In this document: positions 25,455 to 33,446 of the stretch, in pieces
Numbering within the stretch: the stretch's first letter is position 1
Layout of the letters: the number at the start of each line of letters is the position of its first letter
Assembly: GCF_014197035.1 (NCBI RefSeq)
Contig: NZ_JACIEU010000033.1
Location: forward strand, 1-44,241
Reading direction: 5' to 3'
Source of the DNA: Sphingobium scionense
Lineage (GTDB): Bacteria; Pseudomonadota; Alphaproteobacteria; Sphingomonadales; Sphingomonadaceae
DNA length: 44,241 nucleotides
Notes under the pieces: model-generated
Databases searched by the model: none
What the model was told of the DNA's origin: nothing
Seen by the model: only the letters and a program-made list of their open reading frames with translations
Position numbers and translations under genes: made by a program

Positions 25455-26687
25455 TCATCCCAGCTTGCCCATCAGCCTTCCAGCCGCGCCCGCCTCAGCG
25501 GCGAGATTGCGGTTGTAGGCGAGTGGCATACGCGGGCTCTTCCAGCGTAGCGCGTCCATGATCCCGGCGAGATCTTCGCCGCTCGCGAACAGGTCCTGGT
25601 TGAGGCCAACCCGCGTCGAGTGCGCGCTGATTCCCTTGAGCAGCCGGGCAAGATCGTCCGCCGTCAGATCGACCAGCGCGGCACGGTCGAATGCCCGCTG
25701 GATCATCGACCGGTAGATCGGGCCAACCGAGGCGGGATGGAGAGCCCCCTCCCCCACATCATACTCGACCCGAGCCGGCACGGCAGGTGTCGACAGTGTT
25801 TTGCGCAAATCCCACGTCTCGCGGCCCGAAATGCTGTCGATCTTACGCCCGCGCAGCGCAGCCCGCGCCTTGTAGCGCCGCACATTCACCCGGCGGAACA
25901 CTGGTCCTGCCTTGATGCCGGCGGCTTCCAGCCACGCCGCGATGGCCCGCACGGTGCGCGGGCTCAGAAACGCGGTCGCCCCCTCCCCCTCCTGATCGCC
26001 CTTGCTGCGCGGAATGCTGAGCAGCCGCGCGTCGGGATCGATCGCCTCGACGATATGCTCGACCTCGATCGCCACCAGCTCGGAGGCGCGCAGTCCAGTG
26101 TCATACCCTGCCGAGAGTAGCGCACGATCGCGCAGGCCTGGCAGATCTTCAGCGCAGCTCTCAAGCAGCGCTCGCACATTGAGCCCGCGGGGTTCGTCGC
26201 GCTCGACATTGCGCACCGGCCCCTTGAAGCGCAGCGGCCGCGCCTGCTTCTGCGCGGTGCCGAGGCGGCGACGGATCGCCTGCAGGCGCAGCTTCACCAG
26301 CGACGCCGACGTCGGATCTTTCAGATCGAGCAGCTGATGGATTTTGGCGATCGACGCCTTGTAGCGGCCGAGCGAGGCCGGTTTGCTACCCTTTCCTGCC
26401 CGCGCGTCAAGATAATCGGCGACCACTTCGGGCGTCGCCGGCAGCGCGATCCGATGCGTCCGCCGGCACCACGCATCAAACGCCTCGATATCTGATTTCA
26501 GCGCGCGGAGGCTGTGGGGCGAGGAGGCCGCCTGGTAGGCGGCGATCAGCGACTCATTGATGACGATGCGCTCGCCCGCGCGCATCTGCACGACCGTCCA
26601 CGCGAGATCGACAGCGTCGGTCACAGCCGGAAGTGACGTCTCCGACGGAGGCGGCACAGGCAACGGTGTTCCTGCATCCTCGGTCAT
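25455..26687 (-). CDS. Tyrosine recombinase/integrase
   Basis: The 410-residue protein has an N-terminal SAM-like core-binding domain (about 45-150) and a catalytic domain. The first Arg is in LLSAGYDTGLRASELVAIE, the second box is SAHSTRVGLNQDLFASG, and the RWKSPRMPLAYNRNL segment holds the likely nucleophile Tyr. It could integrate or excise the neighbouring island. Unusually, its ATG lies only 2 bp after the stop of the TIR-like gene, so both are probably on one transcript. No tRNA gene was seen beside it. Confidence 0.88.
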   Translation of the reverse strand: MTEDAGTPLPVPPPSETSLPAVTDAVDLAWTVVQMRAGERIVINESLIAAYQAASSPHSLRALKSDIEAFDAWCRRTHRIALPATPEVVADYLDARAGKGSKPASLGRYKASIAKIHQLLDLKDPTSASLVKLRLQAIRRRLGTAQKQARPLRFKGPVRNVERDEPRGLNVRALLESCAEDLPGLRDRALLSAGYDTGLRASELVAIEVEHIVEAIDPDARLLSIPRSKGDQEGEGATAFLSPRTVRAIAAWLEAAGIKAGPVFRRVNVRRYKARAALRGRKIDSISGRETWDLRKTLSTPAVPARVEYDVGEGALHPASVGPIYRSMIQRAFDRAALVDLTADDLARLLKGISAHSTRVGLNQDLFASGEDLAGIMDALRWKSPRMPLAYNRNLAAEAGAAGRLMGKLG

Positions 26688-26689
26688 GG

Positions 26690-27937
26690 CTACCGCTTCG
26701 CCATCTCTAGAATTTCGGCGAGCGTGAAAGGCTCGTGGCCATAGACGCTCGCCAACCCGTTGAAGGCGTCGACGGCGACCTGCTGCAGCACCTCTGTCTC
26801 GACCGAGGTCAATGTCGCTTCAAATTGGTAGGACGGCTCAACCGCGGCGAAACCATCCTCACCGAAATCGAACGTCCCAGGCGGCCACCACGAGCCGGCC
26901 AGACCGTTGACCCCCAATCGCATATGGATCGGCAGCGCGCCGCCATGATCGAGCGCGAGCGTCGTGTTGCGCTTCAGAAAATCCAGCCAGTGCTGGAAGA
27001 AATATCCGGTCGCGAGCGTGATCCGGCTATCCCGATCGAACAGGAATCCGCCCGCAACGCCCCAGAACTCGCCGGTCTTCTCGAACCACTGGGTAACGGC
27101 AACGGTCGGCGCAACGCCTTCCTCCTCCGTGCCCGGCCAGTAAATCGCAGTGCCGCCCCGGCTTGTACCAAAGCCGAGTGATCGGGCGTCCGCCATCAGG
27201 TCGGGATGCCCCTCACTACTCGCAAGCGACCGCTTCGCATCCGCATTGGCCGTCCATTTGGACGGGATCAGACGCGCGTAGCCCGGGAAGTGATCCTTCC
27301 AGCGGTATCTGCTCGATCCATGACTGGGGTGGGTAACGATCTGCGGCTCGGCCCGATCGAACCAGAGATCGGCGTCGCCGGGAAAATGCGGCTGCCAATG
27401 CACCGCCTCGGGGAGCGGCGCCGGGAGCTGTTCCAGCGACAGCTTCAGGGCGGCCGCCAGCTGCTTGGCCAGCTCGCCGCGTACGCGGCGCAGCTCGGCG
27501 GTATCCGCGCCGACGGGAAGACAGAAGCCGATCGGCCCGCGCCGTCCGCGCATATCGAACGGCAGCTTCTCGAGCGTCGCGCCCTCGAACGCCGTATTCC
27601 AGACCTGGATGACGCGGTGCTCGCTCAGTGCCCGGTTGGCATACCCCATCTCGAGCAGGACGTTGGGGTTCGCGCAGGCCTTGCCGCTGGCGGACACCGC
27701 GATTGGCGTCACGTCGCCGACGAACACAGCGGCTTCATCGATCTTGCGGAGAATAGTCGCAACAATGTCCGGTGTGCCGGCGACACCCTGCGTGTCGGAG
27801 GTCAGGCTCGGCCGATCGGCTTCCTCGACGTCGGCCGCGAGCATCGTGATCGCAGCATCCAGCGCAAAGCGGACAACTTCTCTAGTGACGCGCCCGTCGA
27901 GATCGCTCTGCCATGACCAGAAAACCGTCTTTTCCAC
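26690..27937 (-). CDS. TIR-like/nucleotide-binding-domain protein, putative defence effector
   Basis: This 415-residue protein has a GTG start. Residues 1-140 form a TIR-like or deoxyribosyltransferase-like α/β domain: first strand VFWSWQSD, then GVAGTPDIVATILRKIDEAAVFVGDVTPI, and ANPNVLLEMGYA with Glu96 as candidate catalytic residue, then LPFDMRGRRGPIGF. Such SWQSD/NPNVLxExGYA proteins occur in defence neighbourhoods, where TIR-type enzymes commonly break NAD or make signal nucleotides. The remaining ~275 residues (Trp-rich, strand-rich) are not recognised and may be a sensor. The downstream recombinase is coupled. No cognate partner such as a cyclase or Argonaute is visible. Confidence 0.65.
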   Translation of the reverse strand: MEKTVFWSWQSDLDGRVTREVVRFALDAAITMLAADVEEADRPSLTSDTQGVAGTPDIVATILRKIDEAAVFVGDVTPIAVSASGKACANPNVLLEMGYANRALSEHRVIQVWNTAFEGATLEKLPFDMRGRRGPIGFCLPVGADTAELRRVRGELAKQLAAALKLSLEQLPAPLPEAVHWQPHFPGDADLWFDRAEPQIVTHPSHGSSRYRWKDHFPGYARLIPSKWTANADAKRSLASSEGHPDLMADARSLGFGTSRGGTAIYWPGTEEEGVAPTVAVTQWFEKTGEFWGVAGGFLFDRDSRITLATGYFFQHWLDFLKRNTTLALDHGGALPIHMRLGVNGLAGSWWPPGTFDFGEDGFAAVEPSYQFEATLTSVETEVLQQVAVDAFNGLASVYGHEPFTLAEILEMAKR

Positions 27938-27966
27938 GCGTGATCGCCCTTCATTTCTCGCGACGC

Positions 27967-27996
27967 TTCATAGCCGACCTTATAGAGAGGCGTCAA
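27967..27996 (-). promoter_or_regulatory. Candidate promoter of the TIR-like/recombinase unit
   Basis: On the minus strand TTGACG (27996-27991) and TATGAA (27972-27967) are separated by 18 bp. The GTG start follows 30 bp later. A short palindrome TGCnATATnGCA at 28015-28026 lies just upstream and could bind a regulator. Confidence 0.4.
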
Positions 27997-28370
27997 ACAT
28001 GGACATGTGATAACTGCAATATCGCAATAAGCGTTTTCTCGATCTAGCACCATGGAGTGCCGTCAGCAGTCGACCAATCATTGTCATTCAAAGCCGGTTT
28101 CCGACTTCCCAAATGCGGACATGTTTTCCCGCTTGCTTCCGGGTCGCCCAATGTCAGAAAAGTCGGACGTTTGGGACTGTCCGGATTTACTCGCCAAGAT
28201 GGAGAAGCGGTCTTTGATCTTGGCCCTGATCCGCTCATGCCAGTGCTACGTCCCAGCAAGGGAATGGGCGATCATTCGCGAAGGCGTTTGCCGAACCCGA
28301 TCTTCGAGGACTTTCGGTTCCCTGGCCGACGCCACGTCACGACTTCGCCGGCCCGGTCGGGAATCGCGTT
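27997..28370. other. Gene-free region between TIR-like and nuclease genes
   Basis: No supported gene is seen in either strand. Short dyads are present (TGCnATATnGCA at 28015-28026; CGGAC / GTCCG at 28164-28183). It separates the TIR-recombinase unit from the nuclease-methyltransferase unit, which argues for separate transcription. Confidence 0.4.
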
Positions 28371-29087
28371 CTACATCTCGATCCAGAGATGATCGATCTG
28401 GATCGGAGACAGGCCGGCGAGTCGTTGATGATGGGATCGCAGGAACGCCAGGCGCTGCGCTGCATCGTGGCCTAGCAGCGCCAACTTATCCGTGACCGAC
28501 CAGTTTTCCACTGTGTCGCCTACGATCGCATCAACCCAGCTATCGAGCTGCTGTTTCCAATGCGGGATGTCGTTGACCTGGACATAGCCGATCATCGCGG
28601 CACGGCTATGGCTGCCACCGTGGTGCCCAGCCTTAAAGCGCTGAATCCCACCCGTCGAACTGAACCGGCTGATCAGGTACTCGCGTTCGTCGCGATCCGC
28701 CGCTGCGGGCGTGGGCAGGCGCTTGCATTCGATCGGGAGCAAGGTGCGATACTCGGTGTATTCGCGCCCTTCGATCCAGATGATGGCTCCGCTCGGGGCG
28801 ACGGCAAGGTCGATCGCGCGGCGGCCATCAGCTTCATCAGGCTCCTCGCGCTTGAACTGGATGAAATCCCAGCCTGGCGCGTGGCGAGAGAGACTATTCA
28901 GCCGCGAGCAGAGCTGCGCCGTCAGCTTGGTCTCGCCGGTCGCCGCTTCGCGCGCCGGATCATCGCGCCAGCCCGCCAGCGCACCGCCGATGAAACCGAC
29001 CAGCGCCGACAGCCATTCTCCGGGCTGATGGATACCGACACTCAGCGCTCCCGCCGGTCTACCGCGTTCGCCTTCGTCCGCCAGCAC
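28371..29087 (-). CDS. PD-(D/E)XK-like nuclease, putative restriction partner
   Basis: The 238-residue protein has a GTG start. A core of the PD-(D/E)XK kind is visible: RRAIDLAVAP with Asp93 and LLPIECKRL with Glu120 and Lys122, preceded by Glu52 in an N-terminal helix. The start lies directly after the methyltransferase stop, and the GAGG that serves as ribosome-binding site overlaps that stop codon, so the two are coupled. I infer the cleavage partner of a restriction-modification-like system. The family itself is not one I can name. Confidence 0.7.
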   Translation of the reverse strand: MLADEGERGRPAGALSVGIHQPGEWLSALVGFIGGALAGWRDDPAREAATGETKLTAQLCSRLNSLSRHAPGWDFIQFKREEPDEADGRRAIDLAVAPSGAIIWIEGREYTEYRTLLPIECKRLPTPAAADRDEREYLISRFSSTGGIQRFKAGHHGGSHSRAAMIGYVQVNDIPHWKQQLDSWVDAIVGDTVENWSVTDKLALLGHDAAQRLAFLRSHHQRLAGLSPIQIDHLWIEM

Positions 29088-29088
29088 C

Positions 29089-31962
29089 TCAGAAGCCCTG
29101 CGCTCTGAGGTCGGCGAGCACGTCGTCGGCGTCCCGAAGCGCGATGGCTGGCGTCCAAAAACGATGGCGATCGGGCTTCAACAAGAACACGAAGCCGTCG
29201 TCGTACAACCGGGTAATCCGCGTGATCGTCAGGCTGGTGCCCCGGCGCTCTTGGAGCAGCGCATCGAGCTTCTGGCGCAGTCCATCCGCGCCGGTCCAAT
29301 CCACCTCGCCATCACCGAAGACATAGGCCTTGCAGATCGCCCCAGGCCAGCGCTGACCCGGCAGCGCCTTCAGGGCGGTACGCGGATAAACCGCATTGAT
29401 CTGCCGGGCGAAAACGTCGTCGAATTCGGCAAGGGCTTCGCCCGGCGCGGGCCGCATGACGGCGGCGCCGGCGCCGAGGCGGATGAATTCGCGCTGGTGT
29501 TCGACCACATCCGCCGCAACGATCCGCTCGTTCTCGCTGAGGTCGAGGTCATGATCCTCGGGATAGGGCACGGCCAGAACGTCGGCGCTCAGAATGGCGG
29601 TGGCGCGCTGCGTGAAGAGCCGAGCGCTGATCCCCGCCACGTAGGCACGCAGAACCGTCGCTTCTCGGAAGAGCCAATCGTTGATCGCGCTCAGCGCACC
29701 GAGTTGCTCCGCCGGGGCCGCCAAGCCGACGATCTCGTGCTTGTAGGCGAGGTAGTGGCCGTTCCACACGCCATGGTGCAGATCCTCGTGCTCCTTGATG
29801 AGCAGCAAAGGCGGCGTGAAACGCCGCGCGGTCTTGGTGTCCTTGATCGGCTTGTCGGGCACGACGTCGAGAAAGCGCGTATCGAGCCCATCACGCGACA
29901 GGTTGCTGGTCGGAAGCAGCGGCTTGCCGACGAGGTGCTCCGCTGGGCGCGAGATGCCCTTCCGGCCGGCGATATAGCCTTCGCCGAAATCCCACTGATG
30001 CTTCTGCGCGAAATCCCGCAGAGTCGGATAATCGCGCAAGCGCTGGATCAGGTCGTGGACGCGGCTTCCGCCGAGCAGGTTCGCCCGCCAGATGTCGCGA
30101 GACTTCTCCGCGATCGCGTTGCCGAACCAGTGCAGGTCATAATAGTCGATGTCGAAGCCCTGCTCGGCCGTCGCCCGGCCGTTGCGGCGAAACACGGCAT
30201 GAAGGAGGCGGCTGTCGGCGGTCGGCTGCACCGCCTCGGCAATGACCACGACGACCTTCGGGTCGGCCTCGCCCTTCTTGAAGAGGCCCCGAACCGAGAC
30301 GAAGTCCAGAATCTCACGGACCGACCAGCGGCTGAAGAAGGACTGACGGAACGTGAGAGCGTGCTGGTTGTAGAGAAAGCCCGCGGGCTCGACCATCGCG
30401 AGCACGCCGCCCGGCGAAAGCAGCTCCATCGCCTCGCTGAGAAAGAGATAGGCGAGCTGGTTGTCGGCGAGCGCCCCATGCGCCTTGGTATAGGCGGCAT
30501 AGCTTCGCCTCGCGCCGTCCGTCGTGAGAGCGGATTCGAACGGCGGATTGCCTACGACGACCGCGACCGGCGCCTGGACCAGGCCGCGCTCTTTGGCCTC
30601 GAAGAAGCAGCTCCAGTGGAGCGTGTTGTCGGCGAGCCGCGGAAACAGCTTGACGCTGGAGCGGATCTCTTCGGGCTGGAGAGCGTCGCACAGGCTCAGG
30701 CACAGGCTGAACGCGGCCAGTTCGACCGCCCCCTCTTCGAGATCGACACCATGCACGCGCTGGAGCAGCGGACGCAGATCGTCGACATCCGGACGCGCCC
30801 AGCCGTTGCGCCAGCGCCAGTGCAGCACCAGCCGCTTGTATGCCTCGACCAGGAAGACGCCCGATCCGCAGGCCGGATCGAGGATGACCCCGTCCCCGGC
30901 CATGAGCCGGTCGATACGGTCCCAGCTCAGCGTCTCTTCCAGCATTAGCCGAACCAACGCCGGCGGCGTGTAGATCGAGCTGGCCGCGTCTTTCACGAAG
31001 AGCTGGTAGATGTTGCTGATAAGCTCCACCGGCAGGTCGCGGAAGGAGTAGAGGCGCCAGAGGCTGAACTGCCCCGTCGAATCCTCGAAGCCCTCGACCA
31101 ACCGCGCGTAGCTGGCGAGTTCGGTGCTGTCGGCCAGCGCTGCGCGCTCTGCATCCTTCAGGCGGAACACATGTCCGTTGAACCGCTCTTCGAGCGCTTC
31201 GAGCAATGTTATCAACGCCGGACCATTGCCCAGAACCTCGAAAAAGTGGGTGGCGCCAGGCAAGGCGCGAGCGAAGTCGTCCGGCAGAAGGACCGACCGT
31301 TCCTCGAGATAGGCGATGAGCAGTGAGAGGATCAGTAATCGCCGCTGCAGCCCGCCATCGAGCAACCTACGCTCGCCCATCTGCCTAGCGAGCTCGCGGA
31401 CTTCTTCGACCAGTTTACGATGGGCCGATTTCTGAGCCGAAAGCATCAGGCGGCAGGCATCGGGGTCGTCCCAGATGGCGCCATTGCGGATGCGAGCGGC
31501 ATCCCACCATACGTCCTGCACCGCGATCTCCGCGCCGATCGCCAGCGTGCGGATCGGCCGGCAGATTGGCGTGTCGTCGGGACCGACGAAATCGGGCGCA
31601 TGCGCGCAGCGGAAGAGCTGAATCTGCCCCGGACCGGCGCGGTAGACGATCGGGACGCCGCTCCAGCTCCACAGCCGCTTGTGCAGCTCAGCGAAAGCCC
31701 GATCGTCGGCATGTGCGGCAGCATCGAAAACGAAGGCCTGCGCGACCGATGCGCGACCATGCCGGCCAGCTTCGAAAAATACCGCGCGCGCGCCGTAGCT
31801 CGCGGCCTTCTCGATGAAGGCGACTTCCTCGGGGGGCCGCCCCGCCGGAACATAGCCATCGACAGCGACCAGGCCATCGACGGCGGGCAGATCGCCCCCG
31901 CGCCCGATCGCGAAAAGCCATTCAGCGCCTTCGAATGCAGCGCCGGGTGTGTGGAGCGTCAC
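29089..31962 (-). CDS. Eco57I-class N6-adenine DNA methyltransferase (type IIG/BREX-like)
   Basis: The 957-residue protein has a GTG start supported by AGGAGG five bases upstream. Residues 1-330 are an unassigned N-domain. The methyltransferase core begins with YTPPALVRLMLEETL (331-345), motif I DPACGSGVFL (362-371), an acidic VHGVDLEE, and motif IV GNPPF (471-475), typical of N6-adenine enzymes. The C-terminal half should hold target recognition (LPTSNLSRDG…, VPYPEDHDLD). No nuclease motif was seen in the N-domain; cutting may instead be done by the coupled protein at 28371. Size and order resemble Eco57I-type and PglX-type enzymes, but no other BREX gene is present. Confidence 0.85.
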   Translation of the reverse strand: MTLHTPGAAFEGAEWLFAIGRGGDLPAVDGLVAVDGYVPAGRPPEEVAFIEKAASYGARAVFFEAGRHGRASVAQAFVFDAAAHADDRAFAELHKRLWSWSGVPIVYRAGPGQIQLFRCAHAPDFVGPDDTPICRPIRTLAIGAEIAVQDVWWDAARIRNGAIWDDPDACRLMLSAQKSAHRKLVEEVRELARQMGERRLLDGGLQRRLLILSLLIAYLEERSVLLPDDFARALPGATHFFEVLGNGPALITLLEALEERFNGHVFRLKDAERAALADSTELASYARLVEGFEDSTGQFSLWRLYSFRDLPVELISNIYQLFVKDAASSIYTPPALVRLMLEETLSWDRIDRLMAGDGVILDPACGSGVFLVEAYKRLVLHWRWRNGWARPDVDDLRPLLQRVHGVDLEEGAVELAAFSLCLSLCDALQPEEIRSSVKLFPRLADNTLHWSCFFEAKERGLVQAPVAVVVGNPPFESALTTDGARRSYAAYTKAHGALADNQLAYLFLSEAMELLSPGGVLAMVEPAGFLYNQHALTFRQSFFSRWSVREILDFVSVRGLFKKGEADPKVVVVIAEAVQPTADSRLLHAVFRRNGRATAEQGFDIDYYDLHWFGNAIAEKSRDIWRANLLGGSRVHDLIQRLRDYPTLRDFAQKHQWDFGEGYIAGRKGISRPAEHLVGKPLLPTSNLSRDGLDTRFLDVVPDKPIKDTKTARRFTPPLLLIKEHEDLHHGVWNGHYLAYKHEIVGLAAPAEQLGALSAINDWLFREATVLRAYVAGISARLFTQRATAILSADVLAVPYPEDHDLDLSENERIVAADVVEHQREFIRLGAGAAVMRPAPGEALAEFDDVFARQINAVYPRTALKALPGQRWPGAICKAYVFGDGEVDWTGADGLRQKLDALLQERRGTSLTITRITRLYDDGFVFLLKPDRHRFWTPAIALRDADDVLADLRAQGF

Positions 31963-32011
31963 ATCCGCCTCCTCGGACCGAGGGCGGATGGAAGGGCGAA
32001 CGGCACCACGA

Positions 32012-32224
32012 TCATTTCTGCCGCTTCTTCTTCGAGAGCGCGAAGCCCTCCTTCAGCAGATCGGTCATCGTGATCCCTTGGGAGACCGCGAAGCCCTTGA
32101 ACTCTTTCTTGAAGTCGGGACTCACCTTGAAATTGAGCGACTTGTTCTCGCCGTCGCCCCCATGATCCTCGTCGGCCGGATCGGTTCGACTGCTGGCCAA
32201 GATACGCCCTCCCACTGCGGCCAT
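32012..32224 (-). CDS. Small ribbon-helix-helix-like protein (ParG/CopG type)
   Basis: The ATG at 32224 with GAGGGAAC in front gives 70 residues; the frame is open further to a TTG at 32281. A flexible polar N-terminus is followed by SLNFKVSPDFKKEFKGFAVSQGITMTDLLKEGFAL, which has the β-α-α pattern of ribbon-helix-helix DNA-binding proteins such as the plasmid centromere protein ParG. No parA is next to it. It precedes the methyltransferase by 49 bp on the same strand and has 24-bp repeats upstream, so it is probably an operon repressor. Confidence 0.7.
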   Translation of the reverse strand: MAAVGGRILASSRTDPADEDHGGDGENKSLNFKVSPDFKKEFKGFAVSQGITMTDLLKEGFALSKKKRQK

Positions 32225-32280
32225 GTTCCCTCTCGGCTGCTTCGGTTTGGGCAGAAATACAGATTTCCGCCTTTCTGGCA

Positions 32281-32340
32281 ATCCGGAAAGACGGAATTCC
32301 TGAAATCTGGAAAGACAGAAATAAAGAAATCTGGATCGAC
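32281..32340. repeat. 24-bp tandem repeats (iteron- or operator-like)
   Basis: Two and a half units start at 32281, 32305 and 32329, with an exact 24-bp period. The first two share ATCYGGAAAGACRGAA in common positions; the third keeps only ATCTGGA. They lie 57 bp upstream of the small RHH-like gene and are A/T-richer than the surroundings. They could be that protein's binding sites or plasmid-type iterons. Confidence 0.65.
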
Positions 32341-32402
32341 TCCTCGACTCACGCTGGCTCAGGCGGATTGATGGAAACGGCTAAAAACCGTTGTCAAAAC
32401 GA

Positions 32403-32417
32403 GAACACAATAGGAAC
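32403..32417. promoter_or_regulatory. LexA-type SOS box (GAAC-N7-GAAC)
   Basis: The sequence GAAC (32403-32406), seven bases, GAAC (32414-32417) is the direct-repeat LexA box of alphaproteobacteria. On the minus strand it stands just upstream of a possible -35 TTGACA (32397-32392) and of the RHH-methyltransferase-nuclease genes. It also adjoins a decayed SRAP gene, a family tied to the SOS response. Confidence 0.5.
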
Positions 32418-32463
32418 ATTTGGTCAACCTGCGGCTTTGTGGCGCCGAATAGAAAACCGACCC

Positions 32464-32706
32464 CTATTCGTCCAGACTGGCTCCGGTCGACCAACGCTCG
32501 TCGCTCGGTTTCAGGAAATACCCTTCCTCGCAACAGGCCGGCGCCAGGGCGTGGAGCGGCGCCTGTTCGTCAAGCCATTCGCCGATCGCGAACGGATCAA
32601 TCAGGAGAGGCATGTCCCTGCTCGCGCGGCCGACGATCGCGTTCGCGGCGGTGCGAATGCCAGCGCAGTACATGCCGTCAGGCCCATCAGCGATACGGGC
32701 GTTGAT
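32464..32706 (-). pseudogene. SRAP/YedK (SOS-response-associated peptidase) fragment
   Basis: The last ~80 codons read INARIADG...CAGIRTAANAIVGRASRDMPLLIDPFAIGEWLD and on to EEGYFLKPSDER. This matches the C-terminal half of SRAP proteins (…TTAANxxVxxxHxRMPxILxPxxxxxWLD). The conserved His of the HxRMP motif is lost (ASRDMP), the Cys-2 N-terminus is absent and the upstream frame is unrelated. Intact SRAP proteins crosslink to abasic sites in DNA. This copy is non-functional. Confidence 0.65.
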
Positions 32707-33066
32707 CCGTGAGGCGATTTGGCGGCTGCTTACGACCAGCTCCGGACGTCCAAGGTCGGTGCTGCAATGACAGGTTTTGCTGAAACCGGGCATTCGTCTC
32801 GCATGACCCTGCCGGACTGAAAAGCGCCCCAATTGAAGAGATGGACCGCGCGCTAGCAGCCGCCGAAAAAGAACGCCTGCCGAAGCGTCGCGACCTGGGC
32901 GTTGCGGTGATGCAGGAACGGCTCGGCGACGGCACCACGAAACCTGACGCTGATTGGCGGTCAAACCCGTCCGCACTCCACTAAATTTCGCCGCGAATTG
33001 TGCCAAATGTTCTGACGGCGGAACGAATACGAAAGATGGGTATTTTCCTGGAGGCTTCAGTGGGCT
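32707..33066. other. Gene-poor stretch at the edge of the defence block
   Basis: No complete gene is supported. A plus-strand open stretch from the ATG at 32840 (MDRALAAAEKERLPKRRDLG, ends TAA at 32984) reads well but has no recognised domain and may be a fragment. This is the likely boundary between the mobile block and the cco cluster. Confidence 0.35.
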
Positions 33067-33192
33067 TCACAGTAAAATTCGGACAACCGCAAGCAGACTC
33101 AGCGCCAGAGCGATCAAGCTGGGGATGATGACCGCCGCACCGCAGACGAAGGCCAGGATGCCGACCCAGTTCCAACCATGTGTACGCGTCAT
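33067..33192 (-). CDS. Small single-helix membrane protein downstream of ccoS
   Basis: The 41-residue peptide MTRTHGWNWVGILAFVCGAA… is almost wholly hydrophobic from residue 8 to the end, so it is a likely inner-membrane miniprotein. A GAGGAAAA ribosome-binding site lies seven bases before the ATG. It starts 56 bp after ccoS on the same strand. Small subunits are known in terminal oxidases (CcoQ, CydX, CcoM), so an oxidase link is plausible but unproven. Confidence 0.55.
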   Translation of the reverse strand: MTRTHGWNWVGILAFVCGAAVIIPSLIALALSLLAVVRILL

Positions 33193-33248
33193 CGGATTTT
33201 CCTCGATCGCATTTTCGCCAAATATCGTCCCCATTCACTAACTCGCTA

Positions 33249-33446
33249 CTACCTGGACGGTTTCGGCTCGGTCGCGTCATCTTCGACGCTCGCCATTGGC
33301 CTGTCGGCATCGGCATCTATGAAGATGCGTTCTGCCGCGCCATCAAGATCGTCATATTGCCCGCTGCGCATGGACCACAGGAAGGCGCCCAAGCCTACCA
33401 AACCCATCACCAGAGCAATCGGCACCAGCCAGACGAGAGCCGTCAT
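33249..33446 (-). CDS. ccoS: CcoS cbb3 oxidase maturation protein
   Basis: The 65-residue protein has one N-terminal helix (LVWLVPIALVMGLVGLGAFLWSM) followed by the CcoS/FixS signature RSGQYDDLDGAAERIF and an acidic tail. CcoS is needed for insertion of the haem/copper cofactors into CcoN. The ATG overlaps the ccoI stop (ATGA). Confidence 0.92.
   Translation of the reverse strand: MTALVWLVPIALVMGLVGLGAFLWSMRSGQYDDLDGAAERIFIDADADRPMASVEDDATEPKPSR

Noticed and set aside
29164..30948. Long plus-strand open frame of 594 codons opposite the methyltransferase
   Set aside because: It is antisense to clear methyltransferase motifs, has an Arg/Glu-rich composition without domains, and arises from high GC content.
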